A stretch of DNA of 64,000 bases from Crotalaria pallida (GCA_037953625.1 CM075656.1:73117001-73181000), one strand, 5' to 3'. Positions 10,907-22,414 are shown, numbered from the stretch's first letter. Translations and numbers: made by a program. The notes: generated from the letters alone by a model not told the origin.

Positions 10907-12804
10907 TTGATGATCTGATTGATGAGCATGTTCTAGACTTTTTGCATGATTATGATTTGCCATCTTTCACTAGCTCATTTACTTGTTCTGCATGTTCTGA
11001 TTCCGAAATGTGCACTGCATGCATTGAAATTGACCAGTTTTTAAATTCTGCTACTGCATCTGTTGATTCATATGATATAGATTCAGATCATGCTAACCCC
11101 ATTTCTGTTTTGCATGAGTCTAATTCACTTGTTCAGGTGCAGGCGGCAGAATCCAATTCTGCTGCTCCTTTAGTTCCATTTGTGATGCAGGCACCTTTAT
11201 TGGACCTGAAGCCCCTTCCTCCTCATCTCAAATATGCTTACTTGGAGGTTGAACAGAAACTTCCAGTGATCATCTCTACCTCCCTTTCTGTTGATCAAGA
11301 GAAGAAGCTGCTGGATGTGATTAGAGCAAACAAAAGGGCAATAGGATGGACTTTGGCAGACATACCTGGTATTAGCCCCTCCATGTGCATGCATCGGATT
11401 TTATTGGAGGATGGGGCTAAACCAGTGAGACAACCCTAGAGACGGTTGAACCCCCAGATTCTTGATGTGGTGAAGAAAGAGGTCACCAAGCTGCTGCAAG
11501 CTGGCATTATCTACCCCATTTCAGACAGCACTTGGGTAAGCCCGGTTCAAGTAGTTCCCAAGAAGTCTGGGGTGACAGTTGTCAAAAATGAGAAGGATGA
11601 GCTGATTCCCACTAGAGTGCAGAACAGTTGGAGAGTCTGCATTGATTATAGGAAGCTCAACCAGGCGACCCGCAAGGATCACTTTCCTCTTCCCTTCATT
11701 GATCAGATGTTGGAGCGCCTGGCAGGTAAATCTCACTATTGCTTCTTAGATGGTTTCTCTGGTTATTTCCAAATCTGTATTGCACCAGAGGACCAACATA
11801 TGACTACATTTACCTGTCCTTTTGGTACATTTGCTTATAGGAAGATGCCTTTTGGCCTATGCAATGCTCCTGGCACTTTTCAAAGATGTATGATGAGTAT
11901 TTTTAATGACTTACTTGAGCATTGCATAGAGGTCTTCATGGATGATTTTAGTGTATATGGTTCCTCTTTTGATGCATGTCTTGATAGTTTGTCTAAGGTG
12001 CTTAATAGGTGCATTGAGACTAACCTTGTCTTGAATTTTGAAAAATGTCATTTTATGGTAGAACAAGGCATAGTCTTAGGGCACATTATTTCGCATAAGG
12101 GCATAGAGGTTGACGCTGCTAAGCTGCATGTAATATCACATTTGCCTTACCCCTCTTGCGTGCGAGAGGTGCGTTCTTTTCTTGGCCATGCAGGTTTCTA
12201 TCGAAGGTTTATTCAGAACTTTAGCAAGATAGCCCTTCCACTATCCAACTTGCTTCAAAAGGATACCACATTTGAGTTTGGAGACCAATGCAAGAAGGCA
12301 TTTGATGAGCTAAAGAGAGCACTCACCACCACTCCCATCATCCAACCACCTGACTGGACTCTCCCATCAGAGCACCGTGCATATTGGGCTATGAAGCAAT
12401 GCAACTTAGCTCTTGATCAAGCGGGTGAGGAGAGGAAGCTGCAGTTGAGTGAGCTAGATGAGATCCGTTTGGAGGCCTATGAGAATTCCAAGTTCTACAA
12501 AGAGAAGACCAAGAAGCTCCATGATAGCTCAATTTGCAGAAAGGAGTTCTTGGTTGGTCAAAAAGTGTTGCTCTACAACTCTAGGCTTGGACTCATGAGT
12601 GGAAAGCTCCGCTCTAAATGGATTGGACCGTTTGTAGTCACCCAGGTGTTTCCTTATGGCACTGTGGAGATCAAGAGTGAGTCCACAGACAAGAGCTTCA
12701 AAGTCAATGGTCACAGACTCAAGCCTTTCCTAACCTCTCCTACTTTGGATGATGCACCTGTGGAGGAAGCCTCATTGGTCGACCCCATTTTTGACCCACC
12801 ATGA
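10873..12804 (+). pseudogene. Element C reverse transcriptase fused to integrase tail (RNase H and integrase core deleted)
   Basis: This begins with an acidic linker (10903-11439), a nonsense TAG at 11437-11439, then reverse transcriptase from 11440 with VVPKKSGVTVV, SWRVCIDYRKLNQATRKDHF, FLDGFSGYFQI and the catalytic FMDDFSVYG at about 11937-11963. After PPDWTLP (about 12366) the sequence joins in frame to EHRAYWAMKQCNLALDQAGE, which normally lies at the far end of integrase, and ends with the SH3-like KWIGPFVVTQVFPYGTVEI. Most of RNase H and the HHCC and DDE parts of integrase are absent. The in-frame join suggests an old internal deletion. Confidence 0.9.
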
Positions 12805-14293
12805 TTTAGGGAGTCTTCTTTTCTCCTTCTTTACTACTTTTATTCCACTTGTCTATATCTGTTTGATTCTGCTATTTGTTTTACATTGAGGACAATGTGT
12901 GATTTAAGTGTGGGGGGAGAGTAGTTTAGGTTGCATATTTTTGCTTTGATTTTTTTTAGGTTTTGCTAAGTTTTGGGCATTTTCTTGCATGTTTTTGCTT
13001 CATTTTAGTAGAGTCTTGGTATCTTGTGTCTGAATTCATGCATTTCTATGTGTAAAGTTGTTTTTGATAATTAAGAGGTGGTAACACTGTGATAGAATTG
13101 TCCCTTTTGTGAGGATTTGAGCCTTAATTGTGGGTGGATTGCTATATATGCCACCTAATTTTTCTTTCATGTGTGATTGCACTCTGGATTACTTGCACTC
13201 TAGAACTTGACTTGAATCTTGTTGATACTTGATATTCCCATGCACATTTTGAAATGATTTAGGCATTGTTTTTTCTTGAATAAGCCACTAGCCATATGAG
13301 CCTACCTTGAATGAATTTATCCTTTGATAGCCCCTTTGAGCCTTTATATCCCTTTTCTTTGTTCTTTAGCTCATTACAAGCCTATGACTGAAAAACCATG
13401 ATTGTCCTAACCTTAGGGAATGTTGGAGCTTTGGAATTGTTTTGGGAATGGGTATTAAGTAAGCGAGGGTGCTTTGTTCTTCATCTCTTGTGAGTTCTGG
13501 GTTTTGCCTCTATGGTCGGTGATGTAATTATGGCTTTATCTCATTATGCCATTTTTGTTGTTTTTCTTTTCTTTCGTTCATGAAGTTCTGCAATGTAATG
13601 CAATTCAAAAAAAAAAAAAAAAGAAGAAGAAAAAGAAGAAGAAAAAGAAAAAAATGGAATAAAAGGTTGATTGAGGCATAGAGGATTGGAATTAGAGGTT
13701 GTTGTTATGTTTACCATTTCATTCTGGGGTGGATTGTGCTTATTTTTTTTACTTGTTCCCCATTGCTCCTCTATTCCCTGGGTTTTAGCTACATTTCCCA
13801 TATTTTTATCCTACCTTGTCCTTGGCCCCATTACAACCCTGAAAAGACCTTTTGATCTTAATGTGCATGTGTGTTGATTGTTGATGTTAGAGGCTTGTCA
13901 AGCCTATGGTTGTGTTTGTTTTTCATGATGTGCCTTGAGTGTAAACACTGATTAACCTTAAACACTTGAGTGTAAACACTATTGAGTGATCCTTGTGAGT
14001 TTCTATCATCTTTGTGACTACCCTCTTGATGTCATTGGTTTTCTTTGCATATTTGAAATAATTGGATGATGTTCATGGATGCCTTGATTCTTTGGTCCTT
14101 ATTCTCTTCATGTGCTCGATTTTGCCCATTTCTTTGCATTTCCTAGAATTCATTGTGAAGTATGTAATCTCTTAGGTTTGCATTCATTAGTTTTAGTAAT
14201 CTTGTTGCATGATTCACTTTGGTGCATATTGATTTTCTCAGTCCTAATTCTTAGTTTTGCCCAGGAGTGCAAAAGGATAAGTGTGGGGGTATT
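12805..14293 (+). other. Element C 3' non-coding region and polypurine tract
   Basis: About 1.5 kb between pol and the 3' LTR. No env-like protein is recognisable. An A-run followed by an AAG/AAAAG microsatellite lies at about 13607-13653. The last bases GTGTGGGGGTATT (14281-14293) form the polypurine-like tract that primes plus-strand synthesis. A similar TGTGGGGG motif occurs near 12910. Confidence 0.75.
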
Positions 14294-15413
14294 TGATGAG
14301 CATTTTATTTCCCATTTTTCCTTGCATTATTTTACTCCTATTATTGATACTTGTTGCCTATTTGACATTGTTTAGCTTGATTTAGTGATTTAGAGTTTAT
14401 TGGACTATTATTCTGAATATTGTTTAATTTGGGATTATTTAGCCTAATTAATTCTATTTCTATTTTCAGGTCATATTTGGCACAAGGGCTTTTTGGACAT
14501 TTTGGGAATGAAGATTTAATTTTGGAAGAGAAGATATATGATGAAGTGAAGATTGTAATCTATCTTTAGGATTAGTTGAGATTTAGTTATATCTTTTAAG
14601 ATTTAGATTTTATCTATAAGATATTTTTAGATTTAATTTAGAGATAAGCTTTCCTTAGGATTTGGGCCCATGATTTAGGCCCGTTTTGTGATTTAAAAAG
14701 CCAAATTCGTGTAAACCTGGAGAGAGCTTCCATTCACGTTTTTTTACATTCTCTCTCATAGAGAAGGCTTAGTTTTGCTCTCCAAGCTTGTGGTGGCTGC
14801 TAGGGTTTCTCTCTCTTCCCTTTTCTACACGTTTTTGGTATTTTTCTTCATGGAAGGCTAAACTCTTAGGTTAAATCCCTTTGGTAATGTATCACATACT
14901 CTTGAGGTTTTGTTCTTAATGCTATTTCGTTTTTATTCACTGTTTTCATGCTTATTGATATGTTATGGTTCGCTTAGTTCCATTATATAGAGATAATCCA
15001 TGTGTATGAATGCTTAATTTATGCAAACTCGTAAAAACTCCATGCTTTGGCTTTTAATGCTTAATTAGAGGTTTGGGTTTTGGGGTGAGAATTGAATTTT
15101 CGCTTAGTATTTAGTTCTCACGAGTTGGACAGTGAAGAGGAAAGAAATTGATCTTTTGTGACCGATGATAGGGTTGTGAACGCGAGCCAAAGGGGTTTAT
15201 CCGCTTTTCCTTATCTGTTTCTTCGTTTTGATTTAATTCTGTTTTGATTTCAATTATTCAATATTCAATACAAAAAAAAACCCCCCTGTTTTCTATGCAT
15301 ACTATGTGTTCGACCTTTTGCTTGATAAGATATTCCTTGGGAGACGACCTAGGAGTCACTTCCTAGTACTATACTTAAACTGTTTTTATTTGTATCGGGT
15401 ACGGCCTCGATCA
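14294..15413 (+). repeat. Element C 3' LTR
   Basis: 1120 bp, TGAT...ATCA, the same length as the 5' LTR and about 99.5 percent identical by eye. It is followed by the TSD GTAGG at 15414-15418. Confidence 0.95.
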
Positions 15414-15418
15414 GTAGG

Positions 15419-15861
15419 CTTAGTTATTTGCTATGTCTTCTTTTAGGATTTATCTTTTTAAGTTCTGTGTAATGCTACCCTTCTTGATATAATTTTACAG
15501 GTACGGAAGCGGAGCTTACACTGTTGCGGGCCGAACTGGAAACTCTCCACTACGTGGAGTGAATTTTATTATGTTAAAAACTGTTGTTTTTGTAATTTAT
15601 AATATGTGTAGTTATATGCCCTGAGACTGGTACTAATCGGGCGTTAGGATCTGAACTGGTTTTTAATCTGGTGTGTTTATGTTTTTATATAATTCTGGAC
15701 TGACAGGTTTTAAGAAGAAAATTTTTGGGAAGTCCGAAAAACAGAGGAAACTCTGCCGGATTTTCGTAAAATCTTTCATAAGAAATCAAACTCTAAAAAG
15801 AATTTTCAAACTCTGATTTTACTAAAATTTAAAATTAACCAAATAAAGTGAGGATGTTACA
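15419..15861 (+). repeat. Element B 5' LTR, second segment
   Basis: This continues the B LTR after element C and matches 21726-22188 of the 3' LTR, which has a short extra stretch near 21870-21890. It ends GGATGTTACA. A candidate 3' splice site, AATTTTACAG, ends at 15500. Confidence 0.93.
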
Positions 15862-15865
15862 TTTA

Positions 15866-15877
15866 TGGTATCAGAGC
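15866..15877 (+). other. Element B primer binding site (initiator Met tRNA)
   Basis: TGGTATCAGAGC lies 4 bases after the 5' LTR. It is complementary to the last 12 nt of plant initiator tRNA-Met including CCA. Confidence 0.88.
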
Positions 15878-16044
15878 AGTTTCCCTCGGCCTTGGAGTGT
15901 GGAATCACAACTCCTATGGTTTACTCACCAAGCGAGTGACCAAATGTTAGTGTCAAGTCTTAGAATAGGCGAATAGGTACGCTTAGATTGAGAATTGTTT
16001 AGTTAACTGTGGAATAACGTAATCTTTTTCAGAACTCAGTCACC

Positions 16045-17016
16045 ATGCCCCGGAGACGTACACAGGATGAAAGGATGGCTGCTATACTAGAAAATCTGGT
16101 CCAAATGAATCAGAATCAGACTGAAACAGCAGCAGCTGCCGCAGCAGCAGCAGCCGCCGCACTCCACCAACCATCAGGCCCAATTGGCATCGATTGGCTA
16201 GCTAGATTCAGGCAGAACGATCCGCCCAAGTTTGAAGGTGGCTACAATCCGGATGCAGCCCAGAGATGGCTCCAAGAATTGGAGAAGATTTTTCGCACGA
16301 TTTCACCGCCTGCGGAGCAGATAGTTCTTTTGGCGGCGTACATGCTCACTGGAGAAGCCGAATATTGGTGGGAGCGTGTACGAAGGGAAATGGAGATCGC
16401 TAACCAGGAGGTCACCTGGGATGTGTTCAAAATCAGGTTCCTAGGGAAGTACTTTCCGGAAGATGTCCGCCGAGAAAAAGAGCTGGCATTCCTGAACTTA
16501 ACACAGGGAAGTATGTGCGTTGGAGAATATGCCGCACACTTTGAAGACCTCATCCGGTATTCTGGGAGCTATAGGGATGCTGATGAAAGAACTGAGTGCA
16601 TCAAGTTCGAAGCAAGACTTCGCACTGAGATCAAGGTAGCTTTTGAATTCCAGAACATAGATAATTTGGCCCAGCTAGTGAATATGGCTAGCACTTATGA
16701 GAAGGGATTGAGGCGGAAGACATCCGAGGATAGGAACAGGATGATACAGTGGGCTGAAGGTTCTAGCAGAGGTAGGGTACCGGCTCAGGAATCCAATACA
16801 CATGCCGACATTAACGCTATGGCAATAGTGCCAATGGACACGGCTCCAGACGTGAATGCTCCAAGACCTAGATTACCCTGTCCAGAGTGTGTAAAACCCC
16901 ACAGGCGTTTGTGTATGCGGCTGAAGCAGCACAAGAAAGAGGGTCTTTGCTACCAATGTGGGCAACTGGGACACATAGGGGCTAATTGTCGCGAACGCAC
17001 CGGGCGAGAGAATTAG
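16045..17016 (+). CDS. Element B Gag (retrotransposon capsid with CCHC zinc knuckle), 323 aa
   Basis: This is an intact Gypsy-type Gag. An Ala run (about residues 29-40) follows the basic start MPRRRTQDER. The capsid fold region (WLARFRQNDPPKFEGGYNPD through about residue 220, with WLQELEKIF and YWWERVRREM) is typical of plant retrotransposon Gag. A single zinc knuckle, CYQCGQLGHIGANC (about residues 303-316), lies near the C terminus. It would assemble particles and bind element RNA. The ORF ends soon after the knuckle with no protease or pol fused or following. The start ATG is about 170 bp after the PBS and in good position. This is the only coding capacity of B, and it has no stops or shifts. 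Confidence 0.9.
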   Translation: MPRRRTQDERMAAILENLVQMNQNQTETAAAAAAAAAAALHQPSGPIGIDWLARFRQNDPPKFEGGYNPDAAQRWLQELEKIFRTISPPAEQIVLLAAYMLTGEAEYWWERVRREMEIANQEVTWDVFKIRFLGKYFPEDVRREKELAFLNLTQGSMCVGEYAAHFEDLIRYSGSYRDADERTECIKFEARLRTEIKVAFEFQNIDNLAQLVNMASTYEKGLRRKTSEDRNRMIQWAEGSSRGRVPAQESNTHADINAMAIVPMDTAPDVNAPRPRLPCPECVKPHRRLCMRLKQHKKEGLCYQCGQLGHIGANCRERTGREN

Positions 17017-18778
17017 TAAACCGGCTCGAGGTAATTTTTCTATATCAATAATGTATCAACTGTTTACCTATAAAATTCTATATATAGGTTAAACGCGTTT
17101 AGTGTAACCAAGAAGAAATCGATAGGTGTTAAGACCTTAGCTAGAAGTTCCACCAAACACATAGGATGATATTGTCACTGGCAGAAGGTAAGGTTAGAAC
17201 TGATCACTCTAACTCTTGCATCTGCTAGAGGATGATACCACCAACAAACCTGACAATGATATTGCCATTGATAGATGTAAGATTGGGATTGATCACCTCG
17301 ATCTTTGCACCTATTGGTGATCGATGTCATTGACACATTTCATCTAAAACCGAAATAATCAAATTAATAAGTTTTAAAGTAGACCCCTAGAAGGAACAGA
17401 GCTAAACCGAGAAGAGTTCCTTCTGAAATCTTTGCATAGCATTAAAGAGTGGAGTGGAAAAAATGTAAAATCCTTGAGAGACTCGAGCGAACCTTATAGC
17501 TATTCCCTGCAACCGAGTCGAATTAGGAAGTAGACAATTTGGAACCCGCCTAGAAGTCTAATCAAAGTTTCCGAACGATTCCCTCAAAGGAGGCAAGTCT
17601 TAGTCACTGTGTTAGGTACCCTTACCAAGACCAATCAAATCAGCCGCAGGTTCATAGAGAACGCATCTTTTGATGACTCTCTGCTGAAAATGCACACTTA
17701 AGGATAATCTCCATTGTCTTCTTGCTTGACATGTATCCAGTACATCCTGGGTCGTCGTAAGGAGACTATGAAACCCATCCTTGAGTGCTTCGTGTTTCTT
17801 CTTTTCATCTTCACTCTCTTCAAGTTTCAAGCGTCTCAGATGTATACATGAGAATTCACCAAGACGTAGGAACCCAATTTAGTTCTATGCCTACCGATGG
17901 ATAACCATCCACGTGTTCCTTCTAACCTTGGATACCGATCGAGAACCTATGTACTCGATTCTGAATAACGAATGAGCATACCCCAAGCATTGATATAACC
18001 AAGTATGTTGATGCTAAGTGGGGGAGGATTTCAATCCAAGGAATGGAAGATGAAACTTTAACAACAAGAAAACTGTGGACCCTATTCGAGTAACAAGGTG
18101 GAATGCAGAACGGTAACGAAGCGTAACGAAGATTGTATCGATGCCGGACTCAATGTCCGATGATCAAACCATAACCCGTAGGGATAATGAATACCTCACC
18201 CCAAACGTTCCGCATTAACTGTCGAAGAGGTTCGCGAAGAATGGAACGAGAATTAAACTAAGACTCAATCAATACCTTCTCGGACCATCGGACAATTGGA
18301 AAATAAATTTAGACCCTGACCTCGACCCTTAAGTGAAATCGACCTGTAGGAACCCCTATACCAAATTGAAATCGTTAAACGAACGGAAGGGAAGTACCAC
18401 CGGAGTAGAATTTAGATATAGCTAAGGTGGATTCGAAGAACGACCTCACTAGACTCACTTGAAGGAGTAAGAAACGAACAGAGAAAGAGTGGAGTCGCGA
18501 AGTGGAGTCTCACTTAAGAAGTTACGTCGGAGCACCGCAGATAATTGTCTCAGTCTCTTCAGACTCTGTGTATCATGCAGATACCTGAGTGACTGAGATC
18601 AACCATACATGAGGCAAATAATTATACCGCAGAACCCTTAACTTAGAACTTCCTCAAAGGGAAGATTGGAACCGAAGGAATTGAAATGACATGGGTGGAA
18701 ACTATGTCAAGGGATACTCCTCCAAGTTAAGGGACAACTGGAATTTCGGGGACGAAATTCAAATAAGTGGGGGAGAAA
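17017..18778 (+). other. Element B non-coding interior and polypurine tract
   Basis: About 1.76 kb between gag and the 3' LTR with no recognisable pol. Two diverged copies of a roughly 66-bp unit (starting GATATTGTCACTGG near 17168 and GATATTGCCATTG near 17260) lie at the start. The end, AATTTCGGGGACGAAATTC then AAGTGGGGGAGAAA (18765-18778), is the conserved Gypsy tail and polypurine tract. A 72-codon minus-strand ORF at 17612-17830 is not recognised. Confidence 0.7.
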
Positions 18779-19192
18779 TGTAACATCCCCAAATTTTAAA
18801 CCCGAAGATAAATAAATAAATAAATAATAATTAGAATAATTAAAATGGAAATAACAAACCACAAATAGGTATTCCAAATGAGAATCCTAGCATTAGAAGA
18901 GAATAATAATAATACTAAGCGAATTAGAGAAGAAAGGAGCGTTAAATCGAAGTTAGGATCGGGCCAGAAAAATAGATAATTCGATAATAAACATAATAAC
19001 AAGGGGAAAGTTAAAATAAAATATTTGGGACTCAAAACGCAATTTCCACTGTTGGATAAGAAGATACGATTTTTAGAAGGTTGCTCGTCAAATTTGAGCA
19101 AGATCCAACGGTGCACGAAGAAGTTATGGCTATTTGAAGTTGGGGAGAAAATAGTTGAAAAATAGAAAAGTGAAGTAGCAGTACCTGAAGGT

Positions 19193-19389
19193 TTCGCTTA
19201 AGCGAAAATCCGTTTTCGCTTAAGCGAAAACGTGAAACTTTCCCACTGAAGCCATTTCGATTAAGCGAAACTGGTCACTTAAGCGAAAACCGGTTGTGTT
19301 ACTTACTGAAGCCATTTCGCTTAAGCGAAAATCGTTCGTGCCAGTACTGAGGCCAATTCGCTTAAGCGAATGAATTTCGCTTAAGCGAA
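19193..19389. repeat. Seven-copy TTCGCTTAAGCGAA palindrome array (B 3' LTR)
   Basis: Counterpart of 4071-4283 with one copy fewer. Some copies carry single changes, such as TTCGATTAAGCGAA and GTCACTTAAGCGAA. Confidence 0.88.
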
Positions 19390-21000
19390 AACAGTTCGAG
19401 TGGCCTTAAAACGCGTGGAAACCTTCCTCACTCACTCACTCTCTCCCTTTGTTTCTCTCTCTTCCTCCGATCCTCCTTCTTCCTCCCTCCTCCACGGCCC
19501 TCACCGGAGCCACCGCCGCCCTAACCGCCGCCCCTCGAACCTCCCTCCCTCTCCATAGATCTCTCTCTCTCTCTCTTTCCCTCACAATCTCTCTCTCCCT
19601 CTTTCTCTCTCCACCACCACACTCACCTCCGGCCACCACCACTATCCACCACCATCATATTTCTCCCTCCCTCTTCCCCTTTAGCTTGGTCTCTCTCTCT
19701 CTCTCCCCCTCTTCCATTCCCTCTCTCTCACCGTGAGCTCTCTCTCTCACTCCCTCCACGGACGTCACCGACGCCGTTATCGACCCGTGATCGTGCCGTG
19801 CTCGTGTCGGGAACCTCGAAGCTCGAAGCTCTTGCCTTGGTCCAGCCGCGATCGTTCCCGCTAACGAGGAGCAACACCGACGCCGTCATCGTCGCTGAGC
19901 AAAAATCCAGGTTCTATTTAAAAAGCCCGAGGTAAGAGGGTTCGCGTTACCTTTACTTGAGAAGTAAATTCTAGGATGCTATAGTGGTAGCTGAGAATAG
20001 GGTAATTAAAAAGTATGTTAATGAACCTTAGGGTAACCCTCGTTGATATAAAGGAAGTAAATAAAAATTGTTAATAGGGACCACCCTTTAGGGAATAAAA
20101 TGAATGAGCGTAAAATAAGGCCGGAAAGAATGGGCGTAATTAGAATATTAAAATGGTTAGAATAGAACAAAAACGTGAGCAATCATAAGAGAATAAAACC
20201 ATAGGGAAAGTAAGAGGACAAGAGTGCGAACGAAATAGGCAAAGAGAGAGTAGAATTAGTAAATTAAACGATAATGAGTATAATTGTACCCGAAGAGTAA
20301 AGTGAGGTAAAGATGAATTAGTTAGAGAGAACCAATGAAACGTGAGAGTAAAAGGATGTAGGATAATTGTGATAGGCGAGGAGAGAAGGGTCATTAAAAC
20401 TAAATGTAAGGTAAAAGAGGAGTTAAAACACGAAAACCATAAGGAAGTGCGGAGGGAACTTAGTTAAGAGTTGTCGGGTAATATTGGAATAGGAATGAAA
20501 TACTAAACTAAATTTTAAATATAAGTGGGTAATAAGTAAAGAATTTAATGAAAAGATAATAATACAAGAAGATGGGATGTAATAGCGACAGACAAATGGA
20601 GTAGAGTACTATCTTAGGGAAAACAAGTGAATAAATAAATAATAGAGTGTGAGAGAGGAATCATAGAATTAATTAAGGAATTGCAAACGGGAATTTAAAA
20701 TATAATGGCTATACTAAGTTAAGTGGAGTTAGATAGATATTAGAATAATAAATGGTAGAAAGAGGAAAAGAAAGAGAAATACTAAAATAGAGGTAAAATA
20801 AACATTAGGATGATAAGCCACAAAGCAAAGTTGGATAAGAGCGAGAGTAATTAGTAAAAAGAAAGAGATTAAAGTAGAAAACGTAGGGAGAATGTGATAA
20901 GTCATAAACGAAAATGAAGAGTAAAAGATTGAGTTAAGCATAAAAGAGTTACTTATATTATAATAAGAGAAAAGATAAATAATGAAGAAAGAAAAGTGAA

Positions 21001-21445
21001 CGGCTGATGGTCTGATCTGTTGGACTCAGTCCTGATAAAAGAAAAGAATGAATTCGATGGCAGGCGGACGGAAGTCCCTATTATCATTAAAAGTAATAAA
21101 AGAAAAGAAGGAATTCGATGACAGGCGGACGGAAGTCCCTGTTATCACTAAAAGGAATAAAAGGAAAAAATGAATTCGATAGCAGGCGGACCGAAGTCCC
21201 TGTTATCACTAAAGGAAATAAAAGAAAAGGATGAATACGATGACAGGCGGACGGAAGTCCCTGTCATCCCTAAAAGAAATAAAAGAAAGGAATGATTTCG
21301 ATGACAGGCGGGCGGTAGCCACTGTCATCACTAAAAGAATTAAATGATTGGGTGGCAGGCGGTCGGTAGACACTGTCACCAATAAAGAGATAAAGGAATA
21401 ATAAAGGTAAACGGCTGATGGTCTATTGGACTCAGTCGCAAGGAA
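21001..21445 (+). repeat. 61-bp covarying hairpin array (B 3' LTR)
   Basis: Counterpart of the 5' LTR array with the same six units. The fourth unit here has a perfect outer stem GATGACAG/CTGTCATC where the 5' copy has one mismatch. The third has loop CGAA instead of GGAA. Both flanking hairpins of the GGCTGATGGTC type are better kept here (about 21002-21034 and 21412-21438). Confidence 0.83.
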
Positions 21446-22188
21446 AAAGGAAAAGATAAAGAAAAGGAAAAAGTAAAAGAAAAGGAAGATAAGAAGAAAA
21501 AGAAAAAGAAAAGAAAATGAATAATGAATAAGGGAACTCCTAGCGCTCAGTACCGTACGGCTGGCTGGGGCGGGACTACCTAATGGAAAATGGAAAAAAA
21601 TAAAGAATGGGAAAGAAAGAATGAAAGGAGAGTCAATATTTAAAAGAATGTGAGAATAAGTGAAGAACTAAAAGTGATTAATTATGTGAATAACTATGAA
21701 TAAAATGTATTAATAATTATGTAGGCTTAGTTATTTGCTATGTCTTCTTTTAGGATTTATCTTTTTAAGTTCTGTGTAATGCTACCCTTCTTGATATAAT
21801 TTTATAGGTACGGAAGCGGAGCTTACACTGTTGCGGGCCGAACTGGAAACTCTCCACTACGTGGAGTGAATTTGTGATACCCTGAGTGAATTTTATTATG
21901 TTAAAAACTGTTGTTTTTGTAATTTATAATATGTGTAGTTATATGCCCTGAGACTAGTACTAATCGGGCGTTAGGATCTGAACTGGTGTTTAATCTGGTG
22001 TGTTTATGTTTTTATATAATTCTGGACTGACAGGTTTTAAGAAGAAAATTTTTGGGAAGTCCGAAAAACAGAGGAAACTCTGCCGGATTTTCGTAAAATC
22101 TTTCATAAGAAATCAAACTCTAAAAAGAATTTTCAAACTCTGATTTTACTAAAATTTAAAATTAACCAAATAAAGTGAGGATGTTACA

Positions 22189-22193
22189 CTTAC
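22189..22193. repeat. Target-site duplication of element B, right copy (CTTAC)
   Basis: Directly follows the 3' LTR of B and equals 3656-3660. Confidence 0.95.
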
Positions 22194-22414
22194 CGGATGA
22201 ATTAGTATGGAAAGTAATCTTACCCATCGACAAGCGTTCGAATGAATACAGCAAGTGGTCACCAAAATGGGAAGGACCATTTAAAGTATTAAAGGCTTTT
22301 TCAGGCAACGCATACGAATTAGTCGAAGTCGAAACGGGAAAGAAGATTAGAGCAATTAACGGCAAGTATTTGAAAAAGTATAAGCCGACAATGACGGAAA
22401 TAAAAATGCATTAA
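22194..22414 (+). pseudogene. Tat element A: integrase C-terminal tail
   Basis: This continues the integrase interrupted at 3660. With B and one CTTAC removed, the codon split at the junction is restored and the frame runs on through the WSPKWEGPFKVLKAF segment, the SH3-like DNA-binding end of Gypsy integrases, to a TAA at 22412-22414. The convergent antisense gene ends 118 bp further on. Confidence 0.88.

Larger units (their letters stand above)
6627..15413 (+). mobile_element. Element C: Athila-like Ty3/Gypsy element, internally deleted, very young LTRs
   Basis: A complete LTR element inside the 5' LTR of B. Both LTRs are 1120 bp and start TGAT and end ATCA. By eye they differ at only about six positions. 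The PBS matches tRNA-Asp. Gag, protease and reverse transcriptase are recognisable as Athila type, but pol then jumps from the start of RNase H straight to the C-terminal tail of integrase. There is no recognisable env-like ORF in the 1.5 kb before the 3' LTR. Nonsense codons at 9107-9109 and 11437-11439 and a frame change near 10870 also break the coding region. It is non-autonomous, so it was probably mobilised by a relative. Confidence 0.94.
3661..22188 (+). mobile_element. Element B: gag-only Ty3/Gypsy element with giant LTRs
   Basis: This LTR element starts with TGTAACATCC and ends with GGATGTTACA, flanked by the 5-bp TSD CTTAC. Removing nested element C and its duplicated GTAGG, the 5' LTR is 3409 bp (3661-6626 plus 15419-15861). 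The 3' LTR is 3410 bp (18779-22188). The interior (15862-18778, about 2.9 kb) encodes only Gag. The PBS matches initiator Met tRNA, and a purine tract precedes the 3' LTR. The Gag and LTR ends suggest a chromovirus (Tekay/Del-like) origin, which is inference. With no pol visible it must have relied on enzymes supplied in trans. It is younger than A and older than C. Confidence 0.93.
18779..22188 (+). repeat. Element B 3' LTR (3410 bp, uninterrupted)
   Basis: This is the full LTR, TGTAACATCC...GGATGTTACA, and shows the layout in one piece: palindromes 19193-19389, pyrimidine tract, donor-like site at 19931/19932, purine-rich stretch, hairpin array 21055-21382, acceptor-like TTTATAG ending 21807. 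It is followed by TSD CTTAC. Its comparison with the split 5' LTR proves the insertion of C. Confidence 0.94.

Noticed and set aside
12805..14293. env-like gene of Athila element C
   Set aside because: Some Athila elements carry one here, but the ORFs present (such as 13671-13877 and 14112-14375) are short and unlike any such protein.
17612..17830. 72-codon minus-strand ORF inside element B
   Set aside because: No recognisable domain and no splice or promoter context. It might be a captured fragment but cannot be supported.
3661..22188. Tandem or segmental duplication of 3.4 kb
   Set aside because: The repeats are LTRs: TSD, PBS, polypurine tract and Gag fit an element exactly.
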